Of a DNA stretch of 64,000 bases, positions 1 to 58,048 are shown piece by piece. The notes below the pieces were generated by a model. That model had not been told where the DNA came from and made no database searches. It saw only the letters and a list, made by a program, of their open reading frames with translations. Location of the stretch: assembly GCA_054601695.1 (NCBI GenBank), contig BAAHQB010000069.1:620001-684000 (forward strand). Reading direction: 5' to 3'. This DNA comes from Amorphochlora amoebiformis (lineage: Eukaryota; Cercozoa; Chlorarachniophyceae). Positions within the stretch are counted from its first letter, which is position 1. Every line of letters begins with the position of its first letter. Made by a program: the position numbers and the translations under genes.

Positions 1-15607
<15,607 letters not shown>

Positions 15608-16021
15608 AGGGGTACTCCAGAATACTCTGTATGCTATGATCAGATTTTGGTAGAAATTATTCGGATAATAAAGCGATATGCAGAGCCACCAACCCCATTG
15701 CCGCCATTGTGACAGTTCGGACCCAGTGGGGTACGTGTGAAGCGATATTTTGTGCGATATTAATTTGTCGTTTTTGGGTACCCCCTATTTCGGGGTGGAT
15801 ATCGAAACATATGAAGGATAATATATCATTATATCCCAGAATAGATATACATATATCCAGTTTAGCCTTATCTAAATATTAAATCAGGAAGATCCATATA
15901 TCTGAAACAAATATATTAAACTTAATTTACCTTTTCGGCCCAGTTTTTCCAAATTTGTCGGCGAATTTCGGCTTTCTCACCCGACGGCAGCCGCCCACGC
16001 GCCCCCCCCCTAACTCATTTC
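15608..16021. promoter_or_regulatory. Divergent interval between the TMEM144-like and chaperonin genes
   Basis: Unique sequence between the proposed minus-strand ATG (15607) and the plus-strand candidate leader ORF. No repeat or exon recognised; presumed to hold promoters for both directions. This is inferred from position only. Confidence 0.4.
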
Positions 16022-16330
16022 ATGCCCTCCCCCCTCGGATTTAGAAACACCAACCCGCCAAAATCATCCTCCCCTCTCCTAATTTCCCCTCAACCTCGCC
16101 ACGGAATGTCAGTTTTAGCTGAGCGGGGATTAAACTTAGGAAAAATCATCCGATTTGGATCCCTACTTCTCGGGATATGTGTGGTCTTAGCTGTTTTTTT
16201 GGGGGGGGGGGGGGTGGAGGAAGGAAGAAAGGCGTACAATCTGGGAGCGGGGGTGTCTTGTTCTCCTATAAACCGTTATTTTACGGGGTGTGGGGGAACA
16301 GGTCTCGGTGAGAGGGGCCAGAGGTGCGGA
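16022..16330 (+). CDS. Candidate 5' leader exon of the chaperonin gene (uncertain)
   Basis: An open frame starts [20 protein letters not shown], rich in Ser/Pro, and continues into a hydrophobic run [17 protein letters not shown], then a poly-G-encoded Gly run. The donor that would enter exon 17304 in phase is the GTCAGT at about 16109, giving a short Ser/Pro-rich presequence. The hydrophobic part could instead be a signal peptide for a secondary plastid. No direct evidence joins this ORF to the chaperonin. After about 16350 the sequence is TA repeat. Confidence 0.3.
16195..16216. repeat. Poly-T/poly-G homopolymers
   Basis: A run of seven T is followed by about fourteen G. Similar G or C runs occur near 15231-15247 and 16003-16012. 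Lengths may be unreliable. Confidence 0.8.
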
Positions 16331-16403
16331 CACGTGTTCGTGTGTCGGTGTTATGTATATATAAATATAAATATACATATATATATATATATATATATGT
16401 ATG

Positions 16404-16541
<138 letters not shown>

Positions 16542-16586
16542 GAATATTGTACAGGATATATAAACATAGTTTTTTTATATGTACAT

Positions 16587-16768
<182 letters not shown>

Positions 16769-16968
16769 ATATACGTATATATATATATATATATATGTTT
16801 GTATGTCATTGATAATATATATACACATATACACATATATATATATACATATACATATATGTGTGTGTGTTTGTATGTTATTGATAATATACATATATAT
16901 ATATATATTGTATATATATACATATATATATATGTTTGTATGTCATTGATAATATACATACATACATA

Positions 16969-17007
<39 letters not shown>

Positions 17008-17019
17008 TAATATACATGC

Positions 17020-17050
<31 letters not shown>

Positions 17051-17073
17051 ATATACATAAATATATCTATATA

Positions 17074-17172
<99 letters not shown>

Positions 17173-17303
17173 CATTTTATGAAAAACGGTATTTGTATGG
17201 TATATCTGAAGTCGTCTGTATATCTGAGATATACATATATATATATATATAATATATGTATATATATATATATATATATTTGTATGTACATATGTGCATA
17301 TAG

Positions 17304-43041
<25,738 letters not shown>

Positions 43042-43245
43042 ATGTGTTGTATGTGTTTGCGGCGTGTGTGTGTGTGTTTGATTTCAAATGTTATCTGTGA
43101 TGCATATGTAACTGTAAATGTCATGAATAGAAGTACGTATATATATAGGTATATAGCTTTACATATATATGTATTTGTATGAATAAATATGTTTATATAT
43201 TGAATGAATTATTCTGTGATATTGTACTACTATTCACAATTTGTG

Positions 43246-43328
<83 letters not shown>

Positions 43329-43449
43329 CAATATATATATATATATGTATGTATATATGTATGTATGTATTACTATTAACAATCTGTGTGTTTATATACA
43401 TGTTTATATATATAAGTATATATTACTGTTCACAATCTGTATATTTGTA

Positions 43450-43506
<57 letters not shown>

Positions 43507-43601
43507 TATATAGAAATATATGCATGTATGTGTGGATTTGTGTGTGTGTGTGTGTATGCATATTCATTGTATACTGGAACAGTCTGCGCATTAATAATAC
43601 A

Positions 43602-43646
<45 letters not shown>

Positions 43647-44474
43647 GCATACATATATATATATATACATATATATATGTTATTCCATATGAGTATATAT
43701 ATATAGCCCTCATGCTTGAACACGTATACCTAAAGTTTCATTACATAAACCATTGCATACGTATGCCTGCGTACCCTTTCTACTCCCATTCATACTAGAT
43801 TTTAAGAATATTGAAAAACCTAAAAACTAGAAAAATAATCCTCCAGGGGGTAGTGAGAGATCGTGTTCGTGTGAAGGCCGGGCTTTAGAACCCATATCGA
43901 CATCGTTAATCATGCGAGCTCCAGAGGATCCAGAGGATATTCGAACTCGAAACTTGAAAACTACTTGAATTTGCCATTGAACGTCTTTCGATGATCGCCA
44001 ATTGCGAGCCGCTACAACTAGAATTAAACTGATTGAGTCTAGACATCGGATATCGTCTAGATCGTAGTCTACAATGACTCTACATGTCTAGCATGTATCT
44101 TCAATACAATTATTACAAGTATAGGTACCGGCAAATCCATTCCGTAGGCCTCGTGTCTTGCTGACGGCCGCCGGTAGTACCCGGTACGCCAACGGTCAAT
44201 TCTAGCAATTCTAGGAACTATATTTTTTTTCATAGTATCCGCGGCAGATCAATTAATGCAGTTACGTTACTAGGTTATCATATTTCTCAGATTCAGACAG
44301 TACTATAGAGTACTATGATCAGAACGTAGTCCTAGACAGCTACACAGTCTAGACGGTGGCGGCGGCTACGCTTATGATATGGATCATAGACTTCTACACT
44401 TTAGCTAGTCCAATTCACGCATTAACTAGATTAACGTACGGTACTACGGTAAGTAACCAGGAAAGGATATATCT

Positions 44475-44510
<36 letters not shown>

Positions 44511-44768
44511 TTATATATATTTTTATGTATAACTTTAAGACTATGTTGAGAATCAAGAACTAAAGAAACTCTTAAAAACTCTAGAAACAGCGCGTGCAGC
44601 TTGTTCGTTTATTGATAAATAAAGTCTTGAAAATGCCGAACTATGTGATGATTACCAGTACGGACGTTGCAAGAATCTCATCGGCGATGTCTACTGTACA
44701 ACGTTACTTTCGTTACATGTACATGTAACATGTCTGTTCTGTCTGATAAGTTCAATTGAATTACAGCA
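43042..44768. other. Intergenic region between convergent genes
   Basis: 43042-43700 is TG- and TA-rich microsatellite; 43700-44480 is unique sequence rich in CTAG; then a TA tract and unique DNA up to the stop of the minus-strand gene. No exon with paired splice sites was recognised. Confidence 0.6.
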
Positions 44769-44950
44769 TCAGGCACCTTTTAAGACTTGAGGTTCTCGAA
44801 CTCGAATCCCGAAGGCCCGGGCTACTTATATCATTATGTATATATATATATATATTATATATATATATATATATATGTATATGTAATGGGTAAATGAGAA
44901 TATATAGTATTTCATATACATACATGTATATATATATATATTCATGTATA

Positions 44951-44997
<47 letters not shown>

Positions 44998-45114
44998 TAT
45001 GTAGTTATATATCTGTTTTCATATGTGAAATATATGAATATAGAAATGTACACTATATATGCACATAAACACATACCATACGTAAAACCAACACACATAT
45101 CTGTACACATATAC

Positions 45115-45159
<45 letters not shown>

Positions 45160-45387
45160 CGTAAAAACAAAAGTTGTATGTGTATATGTGTTATTACTAT
45201 GTGTATGTATGTATATGTACATGTATACACATAAACATAAATATATATTATATGTGTGTATCAATGTGTATATGTATGTATATGTATATATGTATGTATA
45301 TGTTATAATACCAAGGTACGAAGTTTTGTATTCAGCCTGATTTCCTAAGTATTTGATATATGCATATATGTGAAGATATATATCTGT

Positions 45388-45427
<40 letters not shown>

Positions 45428-45970
45428 CTGTATATATATATATATAACAATATAAAAAGATACACACACATATATATATATATAACACATGTATAGACAT
45501 GTATAATATATGTAAATTATACATGTATATATATATATATATTGTATATGTTATTATATCTATATAAACATCCATTTACAAACATATCTACATCTATATT
45601 AAATTATAAATTAATATCTTACGTAATTATTCATAATATATTGTTATTTGTAATGTACAAATATGGATTATATGTCCACATTGTATCATATATGTTAAAA
45701 ATATACACATTTATACTATATTTATATATATATACATATATACATATGTATATATATATATATGTTATATATATATATATGTGTGTATATATTATAAATA
45801 TGTATATATGTTTATACATATATATTTATATATATATTTATACCTATATATATATACACATAAAACATTCATATATATATATATACATATATATTGTATA
45901 TTTTATATATAATAATATATATATATATATATTCATTTACTATATACATTATACATGTAAATAATATTAT

Positions 45971-46004
<34 letters not shown>

Positions 46005-46584
46005 GTATTATATATATGTGTATGTGTATATGTATTATATATATATATATTATACATCTATATATATGTGGTGGTAACCTACTCTTTGATCAGAGTTGTG
46101 GTATCAATCAAGACAGAAGGGAATTTACTTACTGCCAAGAATTTGATTCACTTTGCTGAGTTTCAATATCAACTAAGGCAGAAATTGCCCAAAGATTGAA
46201 TTATACTCATATACAAATTTGAATGAAATACGTTTGCCGCGTATTCCATATTCCCACTTACCTCAGCGAAAGGAGTGATCAAATATTGAAGAAGTCCAAA
46301 CACTAGTGAGGCAAGCAAGTGATAGATACCGTTCATCATATCAATTCTTTTTTTTTTTTTTTTTAAACGGCATCCCACCCCACCCGTCGCTTGTAGGTAT
46401 CTATCTGAATTGAGATTCCTCCGACAATTAAGTCATCATAGGATTAGTCCCGACAAGCGACAGTTGTATATATTTTCTTAAGCGACATATACCAGGCCCC
46501 AATCTACCAGACCATTTTTGGGATATCAAGATAAATCCCCTAATACCCATACATTTCCCAAGGGAAATATGGCCTGGATACATC

Positions 46585-46617
<33 letters not shown>

Positions 46618-46724
46618 CTATAATATATATATATATATATATATGCACATATACATATACACACATATATATATATATATATACAACACATATATACGGA
46701 TATATTGATTATAATATATATTAA

Positions 46725-46755
<31 letters not shown>

Positions 46756-46816
46756 ATATTGTATATATATATATATTATGAATATTACTATATATATGTG
46801 TATATATATATATAAT

Positions 46817-46847
<31 letters not shown>

Positions 46848-46884
46848 CATATTTAAATTATACGTATGCATGTACATTTATATG

Positions 46885-46921
<37 letters not shown>

Positions 46922-47205
46922 AACAAAAAACATATACATACATCCAAATATTTACATGTAATATATATTTAGATACGCACATATCCAATATACACACACA
47001 CCATTTAAATATTTATATTTGAATAATGCATGAGTACCCGAATGACATATTTAAATCGAGCTGCATGACCCGCCTTCATGCCTGCGGCCTACGTATACAC
47101 ATGCAATATATTCATTTTATAGGATCTGGATTCGTTTTAGACTATACGTGTACTTCATTGAAATAGGTATATAAATATGTATGGGCATAGGGATATGGAT
47201 ATGTT

Positions 47206-47241
<36 letters not shown>

Positions 47242-47559
47242 GGCTACATATGTGCGACATATACATACAAAGTTAATATGTAAATATGTATATATATATA
47301 TATATGTACTATATATAATTATGAATACCTATATTTTTTGCGAACAATTTATATTTATATATACATATATATATATATGTATATTGTACATATCTGTGTT
47401 TACAAGATGATGCAGCCTTTTCTTCAGTAGAAATGTTTATATATATATATATGTATGTATGTATATGTGTATACATGAATATACCTGTATATATATGTAT
47501 TGTATATATATATATATATATGTGTGTGTGTACAACTATATCTACATGATAGATGTACA

Positions 47560-47607
<48 letters not shown>

Positions 47608-47661
47608 AATCATATACATATATATATATATATATATACATTTATATATATATACACATAT

Positions 47662-47697
<36 letters not shown>

Positions 47698-47867
47698 ACA
47701 TAGATAGATATATATCTAGATATATGTAACTTCGACGCACATCTCTATACATATCTATATATGTATCTACATATACACAAATATATGTTTTTTGCAAATA
47801 TATACATATTATAGATATATATATATTATATATTTATATATATATATGTATATATAAACAAACTTAT

Positions 47868-47938
<71 letters not shown>

Positions 47939-48071
47939 ACAGTAATTGTTTTCCATTGATGGTGGTTTTTGGATGCGGCGAGAAGGTCTATAGTCGAAAC
48001 CCCAAGATTCTCATACGCCAGAACTATATACATTATTTCTTAGATGCATATATACATACATATTTAAACAG

Positions 48072-48145
<74 letters not shown>

Positions 48146-48409
48146 AGGTCTATAGTCGAAACCCCAAGATTCTCAAACGCCAGAACTATATACGTTATTT
48201 GTTATGTGCATATATACATACAAATATAAACAGAAATATATATGTATGTGTGCATATGTGTATATATGTGTGTATATATGTGTGAGAAGGTCTATAGTCG
48301 AAACCCCAAGATTCTTAAACGCCAGAACTATATACATTATTGGTTAGGTGCATACATACATACATATTTGAACAGATATATATATATATATATAAATATA
48401 CGTATATAC

Positions 48410-48464
<55 letters not shown>

Positions 48465-48885
48465 AGAAGGTCTATAGTCGAAACCCCAAGATTCTCAAAC
48501 GCCAGAACTATATACGTTATTTGTTATGTGCATATATACATACATATACATAAAAACAGAAATATATATAGAATTAAACATATATATATATTTATTTATC
48601 TATCCGTATACTTATTACAAAACATGCATATTAGGCCATACAAGCTTACCGTGGTACCCTTATCCAAAACCTAAGCAGATATCCCTACATCCAATACCCA
48701 GATATCCATATATCCTTATCCTCTTACACATCTTAGCTCAAGCTCAAACCAACCCTATTCGGGTTATACATACCCTTGCCATAACGTAATGTAATGGTCT
48801 GATCTAACAAAGCCTAATGCTAAAGACGGCATAGTGCTTGGTTCTGCTCACTCAACCAGTATTTGTAACACTAATAACCGAATTT

Positions 48886-48926
<41 letters not shown>

Positions 48927-48998
48927 GTATGTATGTAGAAATATATATATGATATATATATATATAAATATATATATATATGATATAAATATATATAT

Positions 48999-49060
<62 letters not shown>

Positions 49061-49111
49061 CATAGGTGGAGAGATTAAAGATTTTTAGAAGGCTAGTTAT
49101 TGTATATATAT

Positions 49112-49176
<65 letters not shown>

Positions 49177-49258
49177 CCATAGGTGGAGAGATTGGAGATT
49201 TTTAGAAGGCTAGTTACAGTGGGTAGGTGCTTGATCTTAGACTCTTCCAACAACTAAT

Positions 49259-49309
<51 letters not shown>

Positions 49310-49381
49310 AGCATATGTACGTGCTTATGTGAGATATTTATCTATGTATTATATTATTATTACTATTATTATTATTATTAT

Positions 49382-49429
<48 letters not shown>

Positions 49430-49549
49430 TATACATATCGCAGATGTGCATGTGAGTATATATATATATGTATCTGTATACGTGTAATATGTATATATTA
49501 TATATATATATATCTACGAATATATATATATATATATGTATACATGTAT

Positions 49550-49606
<57 letters not shown>

Positions 49607-49639
49607 GTTGAGGTTGGAGTTGTCTAGAGGCTTTCAGAT

Positions 49640-49681
<42 letters not shown>

Positions 49682-49808
49682 TGTCCACCAACTAGTAGAG
49701 GCTTTCAGATTAGAGATATTATGTGTGTGTATGTGTGTATATGTATATATATATATGTATGTATACATATGTAATATATATGTGTATATATATATATATA
49801 TATTTCTC

Positions 49809-49869
<61 letters not shown>

Positions 49870-49933
49870 CCAGCAACTAGTAGAGGCTTTCAGATTAGAG
49901 ATATAGTTCTACTTATATATGTATGTTACCATA

Positions 49934-49971
<38 letters not shown>

Positions 49972-50013
49972 GTAGGCTTTCAGATTAGAGATATACTCTG
50001 AGATGTACGTAAC

Positions 50014-50045
<32 letters not shown>

Positions 50046-50285
50046 TGGCTTTCAGATTAGAGATGTATCTCTCAGAGATATACGTATATTTGTATGTAAC
50101 TATATATATATATATATATATGTTTAAGATTTATTTATATATATGTATATATATATATATATATATGTATATGTACATGTATATATATATATGTTTTGCA
50201 TTTATATTATATATATATATATATATGTACATATGTACATTTATATATATATATATCACATTGGAATATACATATGATATACTCG

Positions 50286-50317
<32 letters not shown>

Positions 50318-50526
50318 AATGCATATATATAGTATAAATATACCACTATACAAATACCTTCCTACGATGGTCCTTTTTGGTATCGATAGCACTAAATATT
50401 CTTCTCATTATCTGGACCGAACCCTGAAAACACAATTTAGTGTCAGATCCCTGAAAACACGAATAATCTTCCTGGACAAGGATACCACTCATATATACTT
50501 AGAACAACCTTAACGATGTCACTCAT
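44769..50526 (-). CDS. Multi-exon gene for an unidentified protein with a SAM-like segment
   Basis: Exons in transcript order: 50509-50526 (MSDIVK, proposed start), 50358-50423, 49178-49253, 47938-48023, 47038-47088, then about 46235-46278 ([13 protein letters not shown]), 46131-46170 ([13 protein letters not shown]), 45312-45344 ([10 protein letters not shown]) and 44769-44824 (ends REPQVLKGA, stop TGA). Phases agree except between 47038 and 46278, where an exon is probably missing. The stretch [34 protein letters not shown] and [16 protein letters not shown] has the spacing of a SAM domain, including a GH near the last helix, but this is a pattern guess. The 50423 acceptor (TTGTGTTTTCAG) and the GTAAGT donors near 46234 and 46130 are strong. 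I do not recognise the whole protein, and the last exons could belong to a separate gene. Confidence 0.6.
47938..48515 (-). repeat. Authentic exon 47938-48023 plus three copies of its 5' edge
   Basis: On the minus strand the acceptor and first ~48 bases (ATAGTTCTGGCGTTTGAGAA on through GACCTTCTC) recur at about 48141-48190, 48285-48332 and 48463-48512, each then entering TA or TG repeats. All carry an AG acceptor; only the lowest-coordinate copy continues to HHQWKTITV and a donor. Confidence 0.9.
49064..49105 (-). repeat. Copy of the 3' edge of exon 49178-49253
   Basis: CATAGGTGGAGAGATTAAAG to GGCTAGTT on the plus strand repeats the second half of the exon (KISNLSTY) with its donor, about 110 bp downstream in transcript order. 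Two substitutions. Confidence 0.88.
49605..50068 (-). repeat. Five copies of the 5' splice-acceptor region of exon 49178-49253
   Basis: AGGCTTTCAGATTAGAGATAT on the plus strand recurs near 49625, 49698, 49882, 49974 and 50047. Two copies retain the acceptor and exon start (CTACTAGTTGCTGG reversed from CCAGCAACTAGTAG). They lie between TA tracts in the preceding intron. Confidence 0.8.
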
Positions 50527-50859
50527 ATATTTATCAAAAGGCTTCCAGGTTAAGGCTACTGCATGCAGAGGTTAGGGTTTTGGGGTTGTCGAGTGTCGGG
50601 TTTCTTTTATTTAACACGGTTCGAGATATACTGGGAGAGGAAGATGTAAACAGGAAGAGGCAAACAGGTAGCCGAAGGAATACAGAAAAAGCAGTGTTGC
50701 CCTAATGCCCACCCTAACTTAGGCGTTGCTACCCAAACCCCTACCCCCCCCCCCCCTTGTAGCTCTCATCTCAAACCCAACCCTAACCCTGACGTCTGAT
50801 CAGACTTTAAACCAGGTTTTAACGAAGGTGGAGGAGAAATGTCAGGTAGATGCAGGGTT

Positions 50860-51430
50860 TTAAGAGAGCGAGAGAAGGGAATTGGAGAGATATTAGAACG
50901 AGAAAGTGAGAAACACGAGATATGCGAGAATTGCGAGAGGCGAGGGGAAGAGAGTGCGAGAGCGAGGGGAAGAGAAGAGAGAAGAGATACGAGAGAGCGA
51001 GACAACGAGGCGAAGAGGAGGTCTGGAAGAGTGAGAGTGAGAGAGGCGAAGAGGAGGTATGCAAGAGTGAGGGAGAGAGCGCTGAAACAGGAGATATGCA
51101 ACAGTGAACGAGAGAGGGGACAGGAGGGGATAAGAGAGAGGGCGTAGAGAGCGAGGGGAAGAGTAGAGAAAACCGTGAGAGAGACCCGGGGGGAGGGGGG
51201 GGGTGTGAAGGGAAGAGGAGAGATTCGAGAGGGACGGCGAAATGGACAGAGAGGGAAAAAAAAAGAGATAAGAGAGTGGGAGAGAGGAGAATAGGAGTGA
51301 TAAGAGAGCGAGAGAGAGATAGAGGGTACGAAGAGAGATATGAGAGAGAGAGAGAGGGGAGGAGGAGAGATACAAGAGACGGCGAGAAAGAGAGAGGGGG
51401 AGAAGAGAGAGGAGTTTGGAAGAGTAGAAG
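50860..51430. repeat. Purine-rich GA tract (pyrimidine on the minus strand)
   Basis: About 570 bp of GAGAGAG/GCGAGAG/GGGGAAGAG sequence. Frames through it are Arg/Glu or Ser/Leu low complexity only. Confidence 0.85.
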
Positions 51431-51439
51431 GGTAATGAC

Positions 51440-51547
51440 CTGCGAGGGAACCAGAAACCACTGGCCACCTGGCCCAAGCACTCTTCCCTTGTCATTCTGT
51501 ACATATTCAGGTATTTGTACATATATATATATATATATATGTACACA

Positions 51548-51623
<76 letters not shown>

Positions 51624-51656
51624 CATTTATATATATATATATATATAATATACATT

Positions 51657-51690
<34 letters not shown>

Positions 51691-51757
51691 TAATATGTGT
51701 GTGGTGTGTGTGTTTATATGTAGATATATACACATATGGATATATGTGTACGCACAT

Positions 51758-51805
<48 letters not shown>

Positions 51806-52253
51806 TACGCGTACAACAATGTATACTATGTATACGTTGTGTAAAACATACATCTGTATCTGCATAATATACATCTTATATATACACTATTATATATACA
51901 TATATATTATACATATATATATAATATATATATTTATATATATATATATATATATAGATACACACACATACATATAAAAATATTATTATATCATTTTATG
52001 TGTGTGAATAAAATTGTACATACATAGCATATGTATTGATATGTACATATGTGGCGGATATATTAGCAACTATATTAGATTATATGAATGAAATATAAAA
52101 AAGTTGTTTTAGTAGATGTATTGATATGTATATATGTGGCGTACATATTAGCAAGTATATTAGATTATATGAATGACATATCAAAAAGGTGTTTTTACCT
52201 GTAAAGGGGTGTAATTTGGACCCATTACGTGAAATCGGCCTTTTCATATGTAA

Positions 52254-52289
<36 letters not shown>

Positions 52290-53025
52290 CATATATCATA
52301 CGTATATGCATACCATAAAATATACAGGTATAATATATATGTATATATATTATATATATATATATATATGTGTATGTATGTGTGTATGTATATGTATTAT
52401 TACGTGCGTGGATATGTGTTTTGTCCCATGGATAGACATCCCACCGCTTGACTGTCAAGACACCCCACGTCTTGACCGTCAAGACACCCATACGCCCAAT
52501 GCCAGAGTTTGACTGTCAAGAGAGTCCGGGAAAGTTAGATAAACTGTCAAATACACCCCACATATTCACTGTCAAGACATCCCACGTCTTGACTGTCAAG
52601 ACATCCCACGTCTTGACTGTCAAGACACCCCACGTCTTGACTGTCAAGACACCCCACGTCTTGACTGTCAAGACACCCCACGTCTTGACTGTTAAGACAT
52701 CCCACGTCTTGACTGTCAAAACACCCCACGTCTTGACTGTCAAGACATCCCACGTCTTGACTGTCAAGACATCCCACGTCTTTAACTGTCAAGACATCCC
52801 ACGTCTTGACTGTCAAGACACCCACGTCTTGATTGTCAAGACACCCACGTCTTGACTGTTAAGACATCCCACGTCTTGACTGTCAATACACGTGCTAGAT
52901 ATGCGTTTTGTTGTATTGATATATACTCGTTACACGCCCCAACTGGTAAATAGGTGTGTGTTTTAGGATATTGATATAGTACCCTACTCGCGCCCCTAGA
53001 TTCGTGATTTATGACAAGTATATAC

Positions 53026-53073
<48 letters not shown>

Positions 53074-53245
53074 GTATATATTATTATTATAAATATGTAT
53101 ATATATGTATATATGTTATATTATATATAATATATATATGATATTGATATAGACATTAAATATGCGTTTTATTAGATTAATCTTATACCCGACACTCGCG
53201 CCCCAGCTGCTCCCTGGCGCACCAAACGTGCACTGTATCTGTCAT
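51440..53245 (-). CDS. Candidate upstream exons of a minus-strand gene
   Basis: Three islands look like exons: 53189-53245 (ATG start, [19 protein letters not shown], donor GTATAAG), about 52199-52253 ([18 protein letters not shown], donor GTAAAA; its own ATG is at 52247) and 51440-51496 ([19 protein letters not shown], donor GTCATT). The first two join in phase; the third needs another exon before it. They may be the 5' part of the SAM-like gene or a separate gene. No homology recognised. Confidence 0.4.
52448..52890. repeat. 24-bp palindromic minisatellite
   Basis: Units of GTCTTGACTGTCAAGAC plus ACCCCAC (24 bp), about 13 near-perfect copies from 52567 and diverged ones from 52448. Each unit contains a perfect inverted repeat with 8-bp arms and a one-base centre. 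Open frames on both strands are by-products. Confidence 0.93.
52900..53225 (-). repeat. Diverged copies related to exon 53189-53245
   Basis: Around 52950 (ACACGCCCCAACTGG), 52985 (ACTCGCGCCCC) and 53193 (ACTCGCGCCCCAGCTG), with shared TGCGTTTT and GATATTGATATA flanks. These look like degraded duplicates of this exon's 3' edge and following intron. Confidence 0.55.
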
Positions 53246-53256
53246 AGCATTTATGG

Positions 53257-53295
<39 letters not shown>

Positions 53296-53358
53296 CTATA
53301 TATATACATATATATACATATGTATGTATATATCTGTCATAACATTCATACATAAAAT

Positions 53359-53392
<34 letters not shown>

Positions 53393-53538
53393 GTATGTAT
53401 TATATACACAAACATACATGTTCTAATTACATACACATTTGTCTCTCCATATTCCTTTTGTTTTCCTCACTTCCGCGCTCTCTTTCTCGCTCTCTTTCTC
53501 GCTCTCTTTCTCGTATATCCCTCTCACTCTCTCTCCTC

Positions 53539-55425
<1,887 letters not shown>

Positions 55426-55554
55426 CGAATCCCCGCGCTCCAACGTTGTTCGTGACACAAATATATCTAATAATGATATATCGACATATTCAAGCCTAAT
55501 ATAAGGCAAAAATCTTTAACTTTTCGGTCGGGTTTCAAAATATTTGAAAAAAAA
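55426..55554. promoter_or_regulatory. 129-bp head-to-head interval, probable bidirectional promoter
   Basis: It separates the ATG of the minus-strand 143-residue gene (55425) from the ATG of the plus-strand coiled-coil gene (55555, context AAAAAATGGCC). It holds AT-rich unique sequence and no repeat. Function is inferred from the geometry. Confidence 0.5.
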
Positions 55555-56324
55555 ATGGCCGCTAGCCCGGCGTTGAAAGCGCTGCTCGTGCACGTCTTGG
55601 TCGGGTGGAAGGCCTTCACATGGGCCGAGCGCGCCAAAATGTCCCAAAATACGTCTGGTACGTCGCTGGATACGTCGCTGGATACGTCGCTGGATACGTC
55701 GGAGGTTGGGAAGGCGTATCCTGCTGTTGTGGGCCAAGTTCGGCGTGAGTGGGAGCGAGTGACTCTGGTCGAGTCTTTGGATCGAAACCGTGAGAACGAT
55801 ACATCCCTACTGCAACTAGAACAGGTTTTTTGAAACTATTGTTATCTGTAGACACGTGCCGGAAGAAAACTTAGGGTTGACTAAATGAATAATGTCCATC
55901 TACCTCTCCTCGTCTCTACCTCTCTCTCTCTCTCTCTCTTCCAAAATTAGAAATTTCCTCGAATTGCACAATGTCTTTCCCTCTCTCTGTGTCTTAAATA
56001 GCAGCGAATGCACAATGTCTTTCCCCCTCTGTCTGTGTCTTCAATAGCACCAGGCATTCTGTTCTGTTCGCAATGTCTGGATCGAGGAAGGTCTTTATTC
56101 AGAACAAGAAGTATTCATTTTCCATGATGTATGGTGAATAGGGTATACGTAGTAGGGTTCAGAGCTCCGGAAGTGCTCTCAGCCTTGTATGCACGACCGG
56201 GTTTAAGCAGCAATTGAAGACAATGTATCAGGTTATATACTCACTCTCACTATCGGCGTCAATGTTTGTGTGTGTGTGTGTGTATGTGTGTGCAAGTGTT
56301 TGTGTATGGATATGTATATGTATA

Positions 56325-56411
<87 letters not shown>

Positions 56412-56472
56412 GTGTGCGTATATGCATACTTCAGATCGACTCGCAAGTACAGGCGGCCAAGGATGATGGGTA

Positions 56473-56563
<91 letters not shown>

Positions 56564-56591
56564 CAATGAATATATATTTTTACATATGTAA

Positions 56592-56627
<36 letters not shown>

Positions 56628-56786
56628 GTGTATGTGTGTGCGGGGTATGTATACATATATATAAACATTATATATAGGTAGATATATGTAAATAAACACA
56701 TATATTATACATATATATATATGTATGTATATATTATATATATATATATATATTATATATATTTATATATATATACATATAAATTT

Positions 56787-56820
<34 letters not shown>

Positions 56821-56883
56821 TCATACAGGTATTGATACACACATACACATACATATTATACATATGTGTGTATATACATATAT

Positions 56884-56956
<73 letters not shown>

Positions 56957-56985
56957 AATATGTGTGTATGTCCATGTGCGTATGC

Positions 56986-57073
<88 letters not shown>

Positions 57074-57141
57074 TATGTGTATATATGTGTGTGTATGTAA
57101 ATATATACATGTGTTTATATGTGTGTGCACATGTGTATACA

Positions 57142-57187
<46 letters not shown>

Positions 57188-57521
57188 CACGATGCGTATG
57201 TATGTATGTATGTTCGTATACATAGAATACATTTGTGTATACATATATATATATATATATATATATGCGTTTATGTATATTTGAATATATATATATATAT
57301 ATATAATATATATGTATATATATGTATATATATGTGTGTGTGTGTGTGTGTATGTGTATAGTACAAACATAAAGGTATATATATATACATAGTGAGTTAT
57401 GCGGTATGTGCGTACGACTAAGTCGTCTAGCGTTCCTACTACGAAACGATGTACGCTCAGACTCTGTTTGGGTAAAAACATCTAACAATATACACACATA
57501 TATACATATACAAATATATAC

Positions 57522-57553
<32 letters not shown>

Positions 57554-57604
57554 CATATATTTATATGCATGTGTATGTGTATATTATACCTATGTGTATA
57601 ATAC

Positions 57605-57680
<76 letters not shown>

Positions 57681-57993
57681 GTGTTTGTGTGTATAGATAA
57701 ATTTTAAACGCGATATATGTATAATATATATGTGTATATGTATATGTATATATATATATATAATATATATATGTATGTAAGTATATATATACATACATAT
57801 ACATATATATATATGGATACATATATATATATATATATATACATACATATACACTATATATATATATATGTATATATTATATGTATATATATAGGATCAA
57901 GGTTTGCGTAAAGGTGGTTGTGAATTCCAAACACAGAAACGGAAGGAGGACTGCGAGTACGTCAATATATATATATATATATATATATGTGTG

Positions 57994-58048
<55 letters not shown>

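Noticed and set aside
52448-52855. ORFs repeating VLTVKT or GVLTVKTWD on both strands
   Set aside because: The 24-bp unit is a multiple of three, so the minisatellite stays open in several frames; the peptide is a by-product.
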